Source of the DNA: Syntrophorhabdaceae bacterium | Lineage (GTDB): Bacteria; Desulfobacterota; Syntrophorhabdia; Syntrophorhabdales; Syntrophorhabdaceae | Direction: 5' to 3' | DNA length: 63,532 bases | NCBI GenBank assembly: GCA_017992765.1 | Contig: JAGOOA010000011.1 | Coordinates: 1-63,532, forward strand | In this document: positions 43,276 to 51,329 of the stretch, piece by piece | Layout: each line of letters opens with the position of its first letter | How positions within the stretch are numbered: the first letter of the stretch is position 1 | Notes under the pieces: model-generated | Told to the model about the DNA's origin: nothing | Database searches by the model: none | The model's input: only the letters and a program-made list of their open reading frames with translations | Program-made: the position numbers and the translations under genes

Positions 43276-43593
43276 ATGAGAACCGTGAAGCAACCGAAAT
43301 GGGACAAGCAGGAAGGCGCGCCGATCATTCTGACAAACCCTGAAGGCCAAAATAGAAATCCTTCGCTTTTGGAAGCATTAACGGCAGGCCAGGAGGCGAT
43401 AGGGACTATTGGAGGAGTAGAGATAGCCGTTCTGCTTACCGAGATCCTCACCCCTACCAGGGCCCAGGGCGAGATCGTGCGCATCCTGGACGGCCGCGAC
43501 GACCTGGAGCGCCTGGGCGAACTGTCTATAGGCGATATCGTCCTTATCAGGCGAGAAGATATGTACAGTCTCGACGTTGATACGGGCAGCTAA
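43276..43593 (+). CDS. Conserved-looking hypothetical protein
   Basis: 105 residues, not recognised. A polar N terminus (QPKWDKQEGAPIIL) is followed by an alternating beta-rich body: IGGVEIAVLLTEILT, QGEIVRILDG and LGELSIGDIVLIRRED. No membrane segment or Cys. It follows the LOG gene by 14 bp and ends 4 bp inside the convergent trmI gene. It may bind nucleotide or RNA, but nothing in the sequence shows this. Confidence 0.6.
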   Translation: MRTVKQPKWDKQEGAPIILTNPEGQNRNPSLLEALTAGQEAIGTIGGVEIAVLLTEILTPTRAQGEIVRILDGRDDLERLGELSIGDIVLIRREDMYSLDVDTGS

Positions 43594-44357
43594 CCCTGCT
43601 TCGCTGCCTGATCCAGCTTCCTCGCGAAGACAAGGTATCCCGTGTGGGCGACCATGCGGTCCGTCGGGCGCACCCTTTCCGCTACGGTCTTGTATTTTCT
43701 GAGGAGTATCTCGATAACTTCGACCAGGCCGAACCCGGCCTCAAGCCCCTTTAAAAGCTCTGATATCTGGTTTGCCGTAGGCACGATCATGCCGATGGGC
43801 GCGCTGTCTTTTATGAGCCTCCCTGCCGTTTCAAGACAAAGCCACGGCTCTCTCACGTCTATGAACGCCGCATCGAAAGGCGATCCGCAGGCGTATTCTT
43901 CAACGTTCTCATTGCGCAGCTCCGCGTTGTTCCATTCCGCGAAACGCTCGATATTCTTCTTCGCATTCTTATAATGCCTCTCTTCCTGCTCAAAAGAGAC
44001 CACCGCCCCGTCGGGACCAACCACCTTCGAAAAAAGGTAGGTCATGGCCCCGCTCCCCGTACCGATCTCCACGATCCTCGACCCGTTCCTGAGGCCAAGC
44101 TTGAGGCATATGAACGCGCTGTCCTTGGGGAAGACGATCTGCGTCTCACGCCTCAGGCCGTACATGATGATGTCCTCCATGGTCGGCTCGTATACCTCGT
44201 ACTGGCCATATCTCGCGCCGTATCTCTTGCCTATCAGCGAGGCGTAGTCGAGGATCCCGCCTTTTCCGTGGAATGCCTGGCCTGCTATGATCTTCTTGAA
44301 ATAGCTCTTATCCTTGTAAATGATCCTGATATAATCGTTCTCTTCGATCATCTTCAT
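43590..44357 (-). CDS. trmI: tRNA (adenine-58-N1)-methyltransferase TrmI
   Basis: 255 residues. An N-terminal beta domain with GKRYGARYGQYEVYEPT is followed by a Rossmann methyltransferase with IVEIGTGSGAMTYLFSK (SAM motif I, about 110) and VVSFEQEERHYKNAKKN. C-terminal DAAFIDVREPW and IGMIVPTANQISELL. Bacterial/archaeal TrmI makes m1A58 in the T loop as a tetramer. Overlaps the unknown plus-strand gene by 4 bp at its end. Confidence 0.9.
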   Translation of the reverse strand: MKMIEENDYIRIIYKDKSYFKKIIAGQAFHGKGGILDYASLIGKRYGARYGQYEVYEPTMEDIIMYGLRRETQIVFPKDSAFICLKLGLRNGSRIVEIGTGSGAMTYLFSKVVGPDGAVVSFEQEERHYKNAKKNIERFAEWNNAELRNENVEEYACGSPFDAAFIDVREPWLCLETAGRLIKDSAPIGMIVPTANQISELLKGLEAGFGLVEVIEILLRKYKTVAERVRPTDRMVAHTGYLVFARKLDQAAKQG

Positions 44358-44367
44358 CGTCGATCCT

Positions 44368-44581
44368 TTTTAAGCTATCAGCATTCAGCTATCAGCTATC
44401 AGCCAGGAACTATGAACTGTATTTCTCGCCGAACGCCGAACGCATCACGACGAACGGTTTTTTGTAGTCCCTGCGATATACGAACTACGATATACAATCC
44501 CGATGAGCCATGCGCTTTACGCTATGCCGCAGTCCTCTCACCCTCCGCTCTTAGCCCTCAGCCCTCCGCTCTTAGCCGCCT
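44368..44581. repeat. Mosaic of heptad repeats between trmI and tonB
   Basis: This 224-bp gap without a gene is made of successive tracts: AGCTATC/AGCATTC heptads (44377-44402), CGCCGAACGCCGAACGC (about 44427-44443), TGTAGTCC with GCGATATACGAACTACGATA (family A, 44463-44497) and CCGCTCT/TAGCCCT/CAGCCCT heptads (44535-44578). No promoter or gene is seen in it. Confidence 0.8.
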
Positions 44582-45340
44582 TTACTCCAGCCTGTACTCA
44601 ACAGGCAGGACCACGGCCATCCGGTAAGGTATCCTTTGGGAGAACCTGGTCTTCAAGACCGCTTCTTTTGCGTTCTCATCGAGGGCCCTGATGCCGGAGC
44701 TGTTGACGATCTTCAGCGCTTCTACCGTGCCGTTTTCCAGGACCACAAATGACAGGAGCACCTTTCCTTCCCACCCCATCCTTCTGGCGCGCTCCGGGTA
44801 TGTAATATTCCTCATGATGTTCTCCCTGATGAAGGCAAAGCTCCGTTCCGCCGCGCCCCCGCGTCCGTAGTCAAGGGTTCCCCCCCACCCTCCTCCCACA
44901 GCGCCAGGCATCCCTTTTTCAGCCGAATCGCTTCCCTGCTTCCCTGTCCCGGCCCCAGGGGTTCCAATGTTTCCGCGCACAACCACCTGCCCCTCCGGGT
45001 CGGAATAATGACCTTCCGCTTTGTGTGTCTCAATCATTTTCGATGTTTGGACGCCAGCTTTCACTGCCGGCGGCTCTGTTTCTCCACGCCCAGGTTCCAC
45101 CGTTCTTCCTCGTCCCTCGTCCCTCGTCCCTCGTCCCTCGGTCCGCCCTCTCCCGCGCCCTTCCTTTACGCCCGCCGCATCACCGCCGTAGGCCCCGGTC
45201 CTGCCGCTCTTTTCAAGGGTAAAATCGATCAGCATATTTTTTGGCTTGCTGTATTTTTCAACGGGCAGCATGAAAAAGGCGGCGACAATAAGGATGTGCA
45301 CAGCTGCGGAGAAGGTAAAGCCTGTACAATGCTCTCTCAT
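44582..45340 (-). CDS. TonB-like energy transducer
   Basis: 252 residues. N-terminal membrane anchor about 8-24 (FSAAVHILIVAAFFMLP), a Gly/Arg/Glu-rich periplasmic linker (about 45-165) and a C-terminal TonB domain (about 168-252: YPERARRMGWEGKVLLSF, LDENAKEAVLK, LPVEYRLE). The linker is unusually Gly-rich instead of Pro-rich and includes a run coded by (CCTCGTC)4. With ExbB/ExbD it passes proton-motive force to an outer-membrane receptor; no receptor gene is nearby. The start overlaps the exbD stop by 4 bp. Confidence 0.85.
   Translation of the reverse strand: MREHCTGFTFSAAVHILIVAAFFMLPVEKYSKPKNMLIDFTLEKSGRTGAYGGDAAGVKEGRGRGRTEGRGTRDEGRGRTVEPGRGETEPPAVKAGVQTSKMIETHKAEGHYSDPEGQVVVRGNIGTPGAGTGKQGSDSAEKGMPGAVGGGWGGTLDYGRGGAAERSFAFIRENIMRNITYPERARRMGWEGKVLLSFVVLENGTVEALKIVNSSGIRALDENAKEAVLKTRFSQRIPYRMAVVLPVEYRLE
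45108..45140. repeat. (CCTCGTC)4 heptanucleotide tract within the tonB-like gene
   Basis: Four perfect CCTCGTC units (45108-45135) plus a partial fifth, coding on the minus strand for EGRGTRDEGRGR. Unit length 7 is not a multiple of 3, so gain or loss of one unit shifts the frame and removes the TonB C-terminal domain. Confidence 0.85.
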
Positions 45341-45738
45341 TGTAATGCTTCTTCTGTCTGGAGGCTGACCCTTCTGAAACCCATGGTCTTCACTACGTCG
45401 AGGACCTCAACGAAGCTCTGAAGGGGTATGTCCCTGTCAGCCCTTATGAGAAATGGCGTGTCCCTTGAAACATCGCTGAGCCGGCTCTTCAGGGAAATGA
45501 GGTCAACCGGCCTGCCCTGATAGTACACATCCCCTTTTCCATCGATCTCGATCATGCCCGTCTTCATCGCCTTTTCGTGCTTGCCGGCGACCTTCGGCAA
45601 TTCAACGGGTATGATCCCGCTTGCCACGAAGGTGCTCGTCATCAGCACGATCGTGAGAAGGACGAGCATGACGTCGATGAAAGGTATCATGTTGATGTAA
45701 TCAAACTCTCTTTCTTCCATTCTCTCTGTCCCATTCAA
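45337..45738 (-). CDS. exbD: Biopolymer transport protein ExbD
   Basis: 133 residues. One N-terminal membrane segment with the conserved Asp in MIPFIDVMLVLLTIVLMT (about 17-40), followed by a periplasmic ExbD/TolR domain with FLIRADRDIPLQSFVEVLD. Proton-channel partner of ExbB. It overlaps exbB by 38 bp and tonB by 4 bp. Confidence 0.93.
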   Translation of the reverse strand: MNGTERMEEREFDYINMIPFIDVMLVLLTIVLMTSTFVASGIIPVELPKVAGKHEKAMKTGMIEIDGKGDVYYQGRPVDLISLKSRLSDVSRDTPFLIRADRDIPLQSFVEVLDVVKTMGFRRVSLQTEEALQ

Positions 45739-46144
45739 GGAGCTTGACCTTCACTTTGCGCACGAGAAGGTTGTAAAAGACTATTGACGGTATGGCGACG
45801 AGCAATCCAACGGCCGTCGCCTTCAGGGCAAGGGCGAGGCCCACCATTATCCTCGTGGCATCAACATACCCTTCAGCGCCTATCGTATAAAAGGTCAGCA
45901 TGATGCCGAGGACCGTCCCAAGGAGGCCGATGTAGGGCGCGTTGCTCCCCACCGTCGCTATGAAGGATAATCTGCGCGTCATGTCTATTTCGAGAGACTT
46001 TCTGTCGTCTTCATAGTTGCGGATATCCAGCCTTTTCAGAAAAAGGACCCGCTCGATAAAGATGGCAAGGGCCACAAATGAAAGGATCACCAGTATGATG
46101 ATAATTCCGTAATCTATTGAATATGCCAGCCAGTTCATTTCCAT
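45701..46144 (-). CDS. exbB: Biopolymer transport protein ExbB
   Basis: 147 residues, a short ExbB/MotA-TolQ family protein with three membrane segments. LSFIATVGSNAPYIGLLGTVLGIM and GLALALKATAVGLLVAIPSIVFYN are the conserved blocks. Start ATG at 46144 or the in-frame ATG at 46138. First gene of exbB-exbD-tonB, divergent from the gene at 46229. Confidence 0.93.
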   Translation of the reverse strand: MEMNWLAYSIDYGIIIILVILSFVALAIFIERVLFLKRLDIRNYEDDRKSLEIDMTRRLSFIATVGSNAPYIGLLGTVLGIMLTFYTIGAEGYVDATRIMVGLALALKATAVGLLVAIPSIVFYNLLVRKVKVKLLEWDRENGRKRV

Positions 46145-46166
46145 AATCTATTATAAATGCTGCGGC

Positions 46167-46196
46167 TTGTCAAAACTTCTCATTCTGTGGTATTAT
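46167..46196 (+). promoter_or_regulatory. Sigma-70-type promoter for the gene at 46229
   Basis: TTGTCA (46167-46172), an 18-bp spacer and TATTAT (46191-46196). The complementary TTGACA on the minus strand (46174-46169) may serve the exbB operon, but no well-spaced -10 is seen for it. Confidence 0.45.
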
Positions 46197-46228
46197 CAGG
46201 TCCGTGAACCATACAAAAGGAGCTGGAA

Positions 46229-46603
46229 ATGGATACCACCGACAATAACGAATGCCGGGAAACCGGACTTTTAGAAAAGCCTGAGCTGGCAGAGATCAGC
46301 ATTTCTCCTGGAATAGAGTTGAAAAGCCATATATTGCTCCTGTCTCCCGCGCCATGCTGCGCGCAGTCAGCCCTGCCTTTCTGGGGAAAGGTCCAGGGGA
46401 AGCTTCGCAGCAGCAAGCCTGAGGACGTCCTTGCGAGCGCCATTGTTACGCTCTACGACGACGGCGGTTCGAATATTATCCAATATTCAGATACCTTCGC
46501 GATCGAAGCAGGCGCAACAACAGAATTTGAGGTCAAGCTTTTGGACTTTCGCGACCTGACAAAAAGCTACAGCATCACCATTACAGAAAGAGGGTCCCTG
46601 TAA
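46229..46603 (+). CDS. Hypothetical protein, FxLYD-like beta-sandwich
   Basis: 124 residues, ATG after AAAAGGAGC. Not firmly recognised. The C-terminal half, ASAIVTLYDDGGSNIIQYSD followed by IEAGATTEFEVKLLDF, has the 'V-x-LYD-x-G' then 'G-x-x-x-F-x-V' pattern of FxLYD-type beta sandwiches, usually found in exported proteins. No signal peptide is seen here, and the N-terminal third is acidic, so it is likely cytoplasmic. It is followed 11 bp later by the Smr gene. Confidence 0.6.
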   Translation: MDTTDNNECRETGLLEKPELAEISISPGIELKSHILLLSPAPCCAQSALPFWGKVQGKLRSSKPEDVLASAIVTLYDDGGSNIIQYSDTFAIEAGATTEFEVKLLDFRDLTKSYSITITERGSL

Positions 46604-46614
46604 AGACAACACCG

Positions 46615-47259
46615 GTGGACAAAAAGAGGCCGGCATACCGGCCATTCTCAAACCTTCCCGAATTTATAAAAAAGACCATGATCCCTGTCGCCGAAGGCCA
46701 GGCGGATGGCAGCATGACGTTCTCCGAGGCAATGAAGGATGTTAAGGCCATTGACCGGCAGAAGAAAATGCGCATTGAAAAGCGGCAGCGCAAACAGGCA
46801 AAACCCCGCATCGAAGAGGATGCGAACAAGGTCCTCGAAAAGGCTGTCAACGGGGCTCAAGCCTTCAACGTCTCCAACATGCCTGAATATATGGAAGGCC
46901 ACGTTGAAGGCTTGAGCCCCGTTGTCCTTGAGAAGCTCCGCAGCGGTGAGTTTTCCGTACAAAAGGTTCTCGACCTCCACGGCTGCGCGATCGACGAGGC
47001 AAGGCAGCGCTTCGAGTCGTTTATCAGGGAGATAATCCGTTCCGGCCACAACTGCGTGAAGGTCGTCCACGGCCGGGGGCTGAAATCAAAGAATGCACCG
47101 CTGCTAAAGGAAAATCTCAAGAAATGGATCGTGAAGGCAATGCACAGAAAATGGGTGGCCGCCTTTTCCAGCGCGACAATGCCCGACGGCGGCCCCGGCG
47201 CCACGTATATCCTTATCAGGAAAAGACCGGAAAAAAAGAAGATACATATCATCGGGTGA
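46615..47259 (+). CDS. Smr domain protein
   Basis: 214 residues, start GTG at 46615. A basic helical N-terminal region (about 35-80, KKMRIEKRQRKQAKPR) is followed by a Smr domain about 118-205 with VLDLHGCAIDEARQRFESF, VKVVHGRGLKSK and LLKENLKKWI. Smr domains (MutS2, YdaL-type) are endonuclease or ribosome-collision nuclease modules. The motif LDLHG is intact. Followed by a composite repeat. Confidence 0.9.
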   Translation: MDKKRPAYRPFSNLPEFIKKTMIPVAEGQADGSMTFSEAMKDVKAIDRQKKMRIEKRQRKQAKPRIEEDANKVLEKAVNGAQAFNVSNMPEYMEGHVEGLSPVVLEKLRSGEFSVQKVLDLHGCAIDEARQRFESFIREIIRSGHNCVKVVHGRGLKSKNAPLLKENLKKWIVKAMHRKWVAAFSSATMPDGGPGATYILIRKRPEKKKIHIIG

Positions 47260-47262
47260 TAA

Positions 47263-47420
47263 AAGCAGCTATCAGCTAACAGCACACAGCTATCAGCTAA
47301 CAGCAACAACCAATAAAGCCTGTCTATTTTGTCTATCAGGCCTGTTTGGTTTACGCCGTTTTAACGCTGAACAGATTTTGCTGAAAGCTGACTGCTGATA
47401 GCTGATAGCTGAAAGCTCTC
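47263..47420 (-). repeat. Composite dispersed repeat, family B (copy 2)
   Basis: Read on the minus strand: AGCTATCAGCTATCAGCAGT, CAGCAAAATCTGTTCA, GCGTTAAAACGG, AAACAGGCCTGATAGAC, AAAATAGACAGGC, ATTGGTT, then GCTGTTAGCTGATAGCTG heptads. Word order matches 29865-30007 except for the GTTCAAC run inserted there. The two ends are inverted to each other, so the whole gap between the Smr gene and proC can fold as one large hairpin. Confidence 0.8.
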
Positions 47421-47478
47421 AGTAGAATTAGCTTTAAAATAATTCTCCTATTTGTTATAAGAAACAAGGAGGTCGGGG

Positions 47479-48279
47479 ATGAAAACAATCGGCATCATCG
47501 GCGTCGGGAATATGGGCGAGTCCATAATCAAGGCGCTCCTGAAAAAGGGCGTTAAAAAAGAATCGATCATATTTTCTGAAATCAAAAAGGAAAGGGCACG
47601 CGCTGTCAAAAGAAGTTTTGGCATCAAGGAGTCCGGAAAGCTGAGCGGGCTTGTGTCGGGCGCCGATTATATCATCCTTGCCGTCAAGCCGCAGGATTCA
47701 AAAACGGTGCTCGCGGAGATCGCTCCTCTTATTGATCCCAGCAAGGTCATCATTACGATAATGGCCGGGGTAACGACCTCAAATATACTTTCAGCCATAG
47801 GGAAGCCCGTTAAGATCGTCAAGGTAATGCCGAACATCTGCGTCAAGGTCGGCGAAGGGGTGATCGGCATTGCGCACAATAAGGCCGTAAAAAAGGAAGA
47901 GCTGAAAAAGGTCAAAGACCTCTTCGAGCCTCTTGGAAAGGTCGTTGAGATCGGGGAGGAGCTTATGGACGCGATGACGGCGCTTGGCGCCAGCGGCCCC
48001 GCATTTTTTCTTCTCTTTCTCGAGGCGATGATCGACGCCGGCCTGAAGGTCGGCATCCCGAGGGAAAAGGCAAGGGTCATCGCCGCCCAGGTTGTTAAAG
48101 GCACCCTCAAGATGCTTGAAGAGGAAGGGATACACCCTGCGGTCATGAGGGACATGATCACATCGCCCGGCGGAACAACCATTTCCGGCATCGCCGTCCT
48201 CGAAGAAAAGGCCTTCAAGGGGATCGTTATTGAAGCGATAGAGAAGGCAAGCAAGAGGGCAAAAGAACTTTCATTATAA
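47479..48279 (+). CDS. proC: Pyrroline-5-carboxylate reductase
   Basis: 266 residues, ATG after AAGGAGG. N-terminal Rossmann GIIGVGNMGESIIKAL, ILAVKPQ, VKVMPNICVKVGEG, and the C-terminal P5CR dimer block DMITSPGGTTISGIAVLEE. Last step of proline synthesis with NAD(P)H. The stop shares a base with the pcm start. Confidence 0.96.
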   Translation: MKTIGIIGVGNMGESIIKALLKKGVKKESIIFSEIKKERARAVKRSFGIKESGKLSGLVSGADYIILAVKPQDSKTVLAEIAPLIDPSKVIITIMAGVTTSNILSAIGKPVKIVKVMPNICVKVGEGVIGIAHNKAVKKEELKKVKDLFEPLGKVVEIGEELMDAMTALGASGPAFFLLFLEAMIDAGLKVGIPREKARVIAAQVVKGTLKMLEEEGIHPAVMRDMITSPGGTTISGIAVLEEKAFKGIVIEAIEKASKRAKELSL

Positions 48280-48929
48280 TGCTGAACAACTTCCAGAGCA
48301 AAAGACAGCAGATGGTCGACGCCCAGCTTACCCCGCGGGGGATCCGGGATAAACGGGTAATAGATGCGATGAAGAAGGTGCCGCGCCATCTTTTTCTCGA
48401 CGAGGCCCTCTGGCCGCAGGCCTATGAGGATCATCCCCTCCCTATCGGCGAAAAGCAGACGATCTCCCAACCTTACATAGTGGCGCTCATGACGGAACTT
48501 CTCCGGCTTACGGGCAGGGAAAAGGTCCTTGAGATAGGGAGCGGGTCAGGCTACCAGACAGCCGTCCTGGCCGAGCTCGCCGAACAGGTTTACACCATCG
48601 AGAGGATACCGTCGATCGCGAAACGAGCCAGGAAGCTTTTCGACGCCCTGAAATACCGCAATATAGTTATTACCATCGGGGACGGGACGCTGGGCTGGAA
48701 GGAGCACAGCCCCTATGACGGCATAATTGTGACTGCCGCCGCCCCCAATCCTCCTCAGCCCCTGCTCGAACAGCTAAGCATCGGGGGCAGGCTTGTGATC
48801 CCCATCGGGAATGAGTTCTCGCAGGACCTTATCGTGTATACCTGCGAAGAAACCAACCATTACAGCGAGGAAAATTACGGCGGTTGCAGGTTTGTAAAGC
48901 TGATAGGAGAGCGCGGTTGGAGAGATTGA
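48279..48929 (+). CDS. pcm: Protein-L-isoaspartate O-methyltransferase
   Basis: 216 residues. [42 protein letters not shown] motif [17 protein letters not shown] and [10 protein letters not shown] are the family blocks. It repairs isoaspartyl residues in aged proteins. It overlaps rpoS downstream; the pcm-rpoS neighbourhood is also known from gammaproteobacteria. Confidence 0.95.
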   Translation: MLNNFQSKRQQMVDAQLTPRGIRDKRVIDAMKKVPRHLFLDEALWPQAYEDHPLPIGEKQTISQPYIVALMTELLRLTGREKVLEIGSGSGYQTAVLAELAEQVYTIERIPSIAKRARKLFDALKYRNIVITIGDGTLGWKEHSPYDGIIVTAAAPNPPQPLLEQLSIGGRLVIPIGNEFSQDLIVYTCEETNHYSEENYGGCRFVKLIGERGWRD

Positions 48930-49792
48930 ACGGAGAAGGCCGCAGCGCATATTCCTCTGTAGATGAAGAGATGAAGGTTGAAAGGCTCTACATGAGGGAT
49001 CTCAGGAAGCTTCCCATCATCTCCTTTGAGGAAGAAAAGGCCTATGCGACAAGGATAGCGCAGGGCGATCCCGAGGCCAGAAGAAAACTGATAGAGGCAA
49101 ACCTGAGGCTCGTCGTCAAGATAGCGCGGAAATATACAAATCAGGGCATATCGATCCTTGACCTCATCGAAGAGGGGAATATCGGCCTCATCAGGGCAGT
49201 TGAAAAATTCGACCCCGCAAGGGAATGCAGGTTCTCTACCTATGCGACATGGTGGATAAAGCAGGCGGTAGAGAGGTCGATTGCGAACCACTCGCGGACG
49301 ATACGCCTCCCCGTACACGTTTCTTCAAGGATCCATAAGATATCAAAGCTGACGAGCCATTACATGGAAAAGGAGGGAAGAGAGCCTTCGATAGAAGAGC
49401 TGGCAAGGGATACAGGCCTCAAAACAGAGTTCATAAAAAATCTCTTCTCCATGATAATCAAGACCTATTCCCTGGAGACGCTCATCGATGAAGAGGGCAA
49501 GCTCACCCTTGAAGAGGTGCTGGCAGACCCTTTCATCGAGGAGCCCCTTTCGGTCCTTGAGCACACAAAGAGGGCGGAAGAGGTAGCCTCCTGGCTCGAT
49601 ACCCTCACCACCGACGAAAAGAAGGTCGTAACCCTTAGGTACGGCCTCGATGGCGAAGAGCCCCAAACCCTCGAATCTATCGGCAAGACGTTCGGCGTCA
49701 CAAGAGAGCGGATCCGCCAGATAGAGCAGAAGGCGCTCAACAAACTTCGCCGCACAGTTAAGAGAAAAAATATTGGAACAGAAAACATCTGA
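48884..49792 (+). CDS. rpoS: RNA polymerase sigma factor, RpoS/group 2 type
   Basis: Up to 302 residues. The start is uncertain: TTG codons at 48884 or about 48917, or the ATG at 48971; sigma region 1.2 begins near residue 33 ([13 protein letters not shown]). Region 2 has [32 protein letters not shown] and [18 protein letters not shown]; region 4 has LRYGLDG and [20 protein letters not shown]. It lacks the long region 1.1 of RpoD. The pcm neighbour supports the RpoS assignment over other group 2 factors. Overlaps murJ by 20 bp. Confidence 0.85.
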   Translation: MQVCKADRRARLERLNGEGRSAYSSVDEEMKVERLYMRDLRKLPIISFEEEKAYATRIAQGDPEARRKLIEANLRLVVKIARKYTNQGISILDLIEEGNIGLIRAVEKFDPARECRFSTYATWWIKQAVERSIANHSRTIRLPVHVSSRIHKISKLTSHYMEKEGREPSIEELARDTGLKTEFIKNLFSMIIKTYSLETLIDEEGKLTLEEVLADPFIEEPLSVLEHTKRAEEVASWLDTLTTDEKKVVTLRYGLDGEEPQTLESIGKTFGVTRERIRQIEQKALNKLRRTVKRKNIGTENI

Positions 49793-51296
49793 AACACGCT
49801 CCCCGGGCAACCCCGCCCGGGATATCGTCAAAAAAGGCTCCGTTATAACACTGGTAACGCTTATCAGCAGGCCGCTGGGCTACATCCGGGAGGCGATCCA
49901 GGCATATCTTTTCGGCGCCACCCTTCTCGTCGACGCATTCATCGTCGCCTTCAATTTCCCCGAGCTTGTTCAAACCCTCTTCTTTTCCGGGGCGACGAGC
50001 GCTTTTCTCATACCCGTCTGCACAAAGTACCTGCATGACAACGACGAGTATTCAAAGATCTATTCCACGTTCATCAACCTCTCCCTGCTGATCACCTTTT
50101 TTGTCTCGATCGTATTTTTTGTATTCAGCGCAGCCATCACGGGCATGATCGCACCGGGCTTCAGCCCCGAGGCAAAGGAGATCACGAAAAACCTCTTTGT
50201 CATCATGATACCCGTCATCTTGCTCCACACCCTGCTGTCGGTCATGAAGGCCTTCCTCAACGCAAAAGAGCACTTCGCCGCGCCGGAGATGTCGGGCATT
50301 CTCTGGAACATCGCCTTTATCGCTGCGGCGCTCACCCTGAAAGACAGGTTCGGCATATACAGCCTCGCTATCGGGGTCACCGCAGGCGCCTTTATGCAGA
50401 TCATCATGCAGTACCCTTACCTCAGAAGGCTGGGCATCCGCTACAGCCTCTCCATGGATTTCAGCCACCCTTCCTTTCCGGAAGCCAGGAACCTCTTTCT
50501 GGGCGCGCTGATAGCTACGTCTATCGTCCCCATCAACAGCTTTATCGGCAGGATCATCGCCTCCTATCTTCCCCAGGGCGAGGTTGCCTCCCTATCCTAC
50601 GCGTTCAGGATATTTATCCTGCCCTTCAGTCTTTTTGCGGTGCCTGTCTATACGGTCACGTTCTCGAAGATCTCCAGGTTTTACCACAACGGGGATTGGC
50701 GCGGCATAACCGCGCATATCGACAGCTCGATCATTCTCCTGTGCATCACGCTGATACCCTCGACCATACTGCTTTGTACGGTCGGGGACACCTGCACAAA
50801 GATCCTTTACGAGAGGGGCGCCTTCGGGGCGCATGAAACGTATATCACGAACCGCGCCCTTTTTGGCTACAGCATAGGGATCATCTTTTACGCCCTCTCT
50901 ATTTCGCTGGTAAGGGTATTTAACGCCCTCCACGACATGAAGACCCCTGCCCTCGTGGGCATAACATCGATATTCCTCAATGCCTTGCTTGCGTCTCTCC
51001 TTATGGCCCCCCTTAAAAACCTCGGGATATCCCTTGCCACCTCGATCGTATCGCTTTACAACTTCGCATTCCTCTATGTCCTTCTCAGGAAAAAGATCCA
51101 ATACCGCATGGCAAAAAGGACTGTCAGGGATATCATCAAGACGCTCCTCGCGGGCATAATCCTTGTGTTCGCCATCGCCCTTGCGCGATACATCTTCACC
51201 AACATTTATGCCGTACTCTTTTCCTCCGTACTTCTCACGGCAGTGGTCTACGGTCTATTCTTCAAAAGCTACTACCTCTCAATTCTTAAAAAATGA
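49773..51296 (+). CDS. murJ: Lipid II flippase MurJ
   Basis: 507 residues, MOP superfamily with about 14 membrane segments. The N terminus has [18 protein letters not shown] followed by [40 protein letters not shown] (here SFIGRIIAS) and [23 protein letters not shown] are the mid-protein blocks of MurJ/MviN. It moves the peptidoglycan precursor across the inner membrane. Its start lies inside the rpoS coding end. Confidence 0.93.
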   Translation: MEQKTSETRSPGNPARDIVKKGSVITLVTLISRPLGYIREAIQAYLFGATLLVDAFIVAFNFPELVQTLFFSGATSAFLIPVCTKYLHDNDEYSKIYSTFINLSLLITFFVSIVFFVFSAAITGMIAPGFSPEAKEITKNLFVIMIPVILLHTLLSVMKAFLNAKEHFAAPEMSGILWNIAFIAAALTLKDRFGIYSLAIGVTAGAFMQIIMQYPYLRRLGIRYSLSMDFSHPSFPEARNLFLGALIATSIVPINSFIGRIIASYLPQGEVASLSYAFRIFILPFSLFAVPVYTVTFSKISRFYHNGDWRGITAHIDSSIILLCITLIPSTILLCTVGDTCTKILYERGAFGAHETYITNRALFGYSIGIIFYALSISLVRVFNALHDMKTPALVGITSIFLNALLASLLMAPLKNLGISLATSIVSLYNFAFLYVLLRKKIQYRMAKRTVRDIIKTLLAGIILVFAIALARYIFTNIYAVLFSSVLLTAVVYGLFFKSYYLSILKK

Positions 51297-51329
51297 CCGG
51301 TTGGTGATCACATTGTCAAGCCCCGCGCA

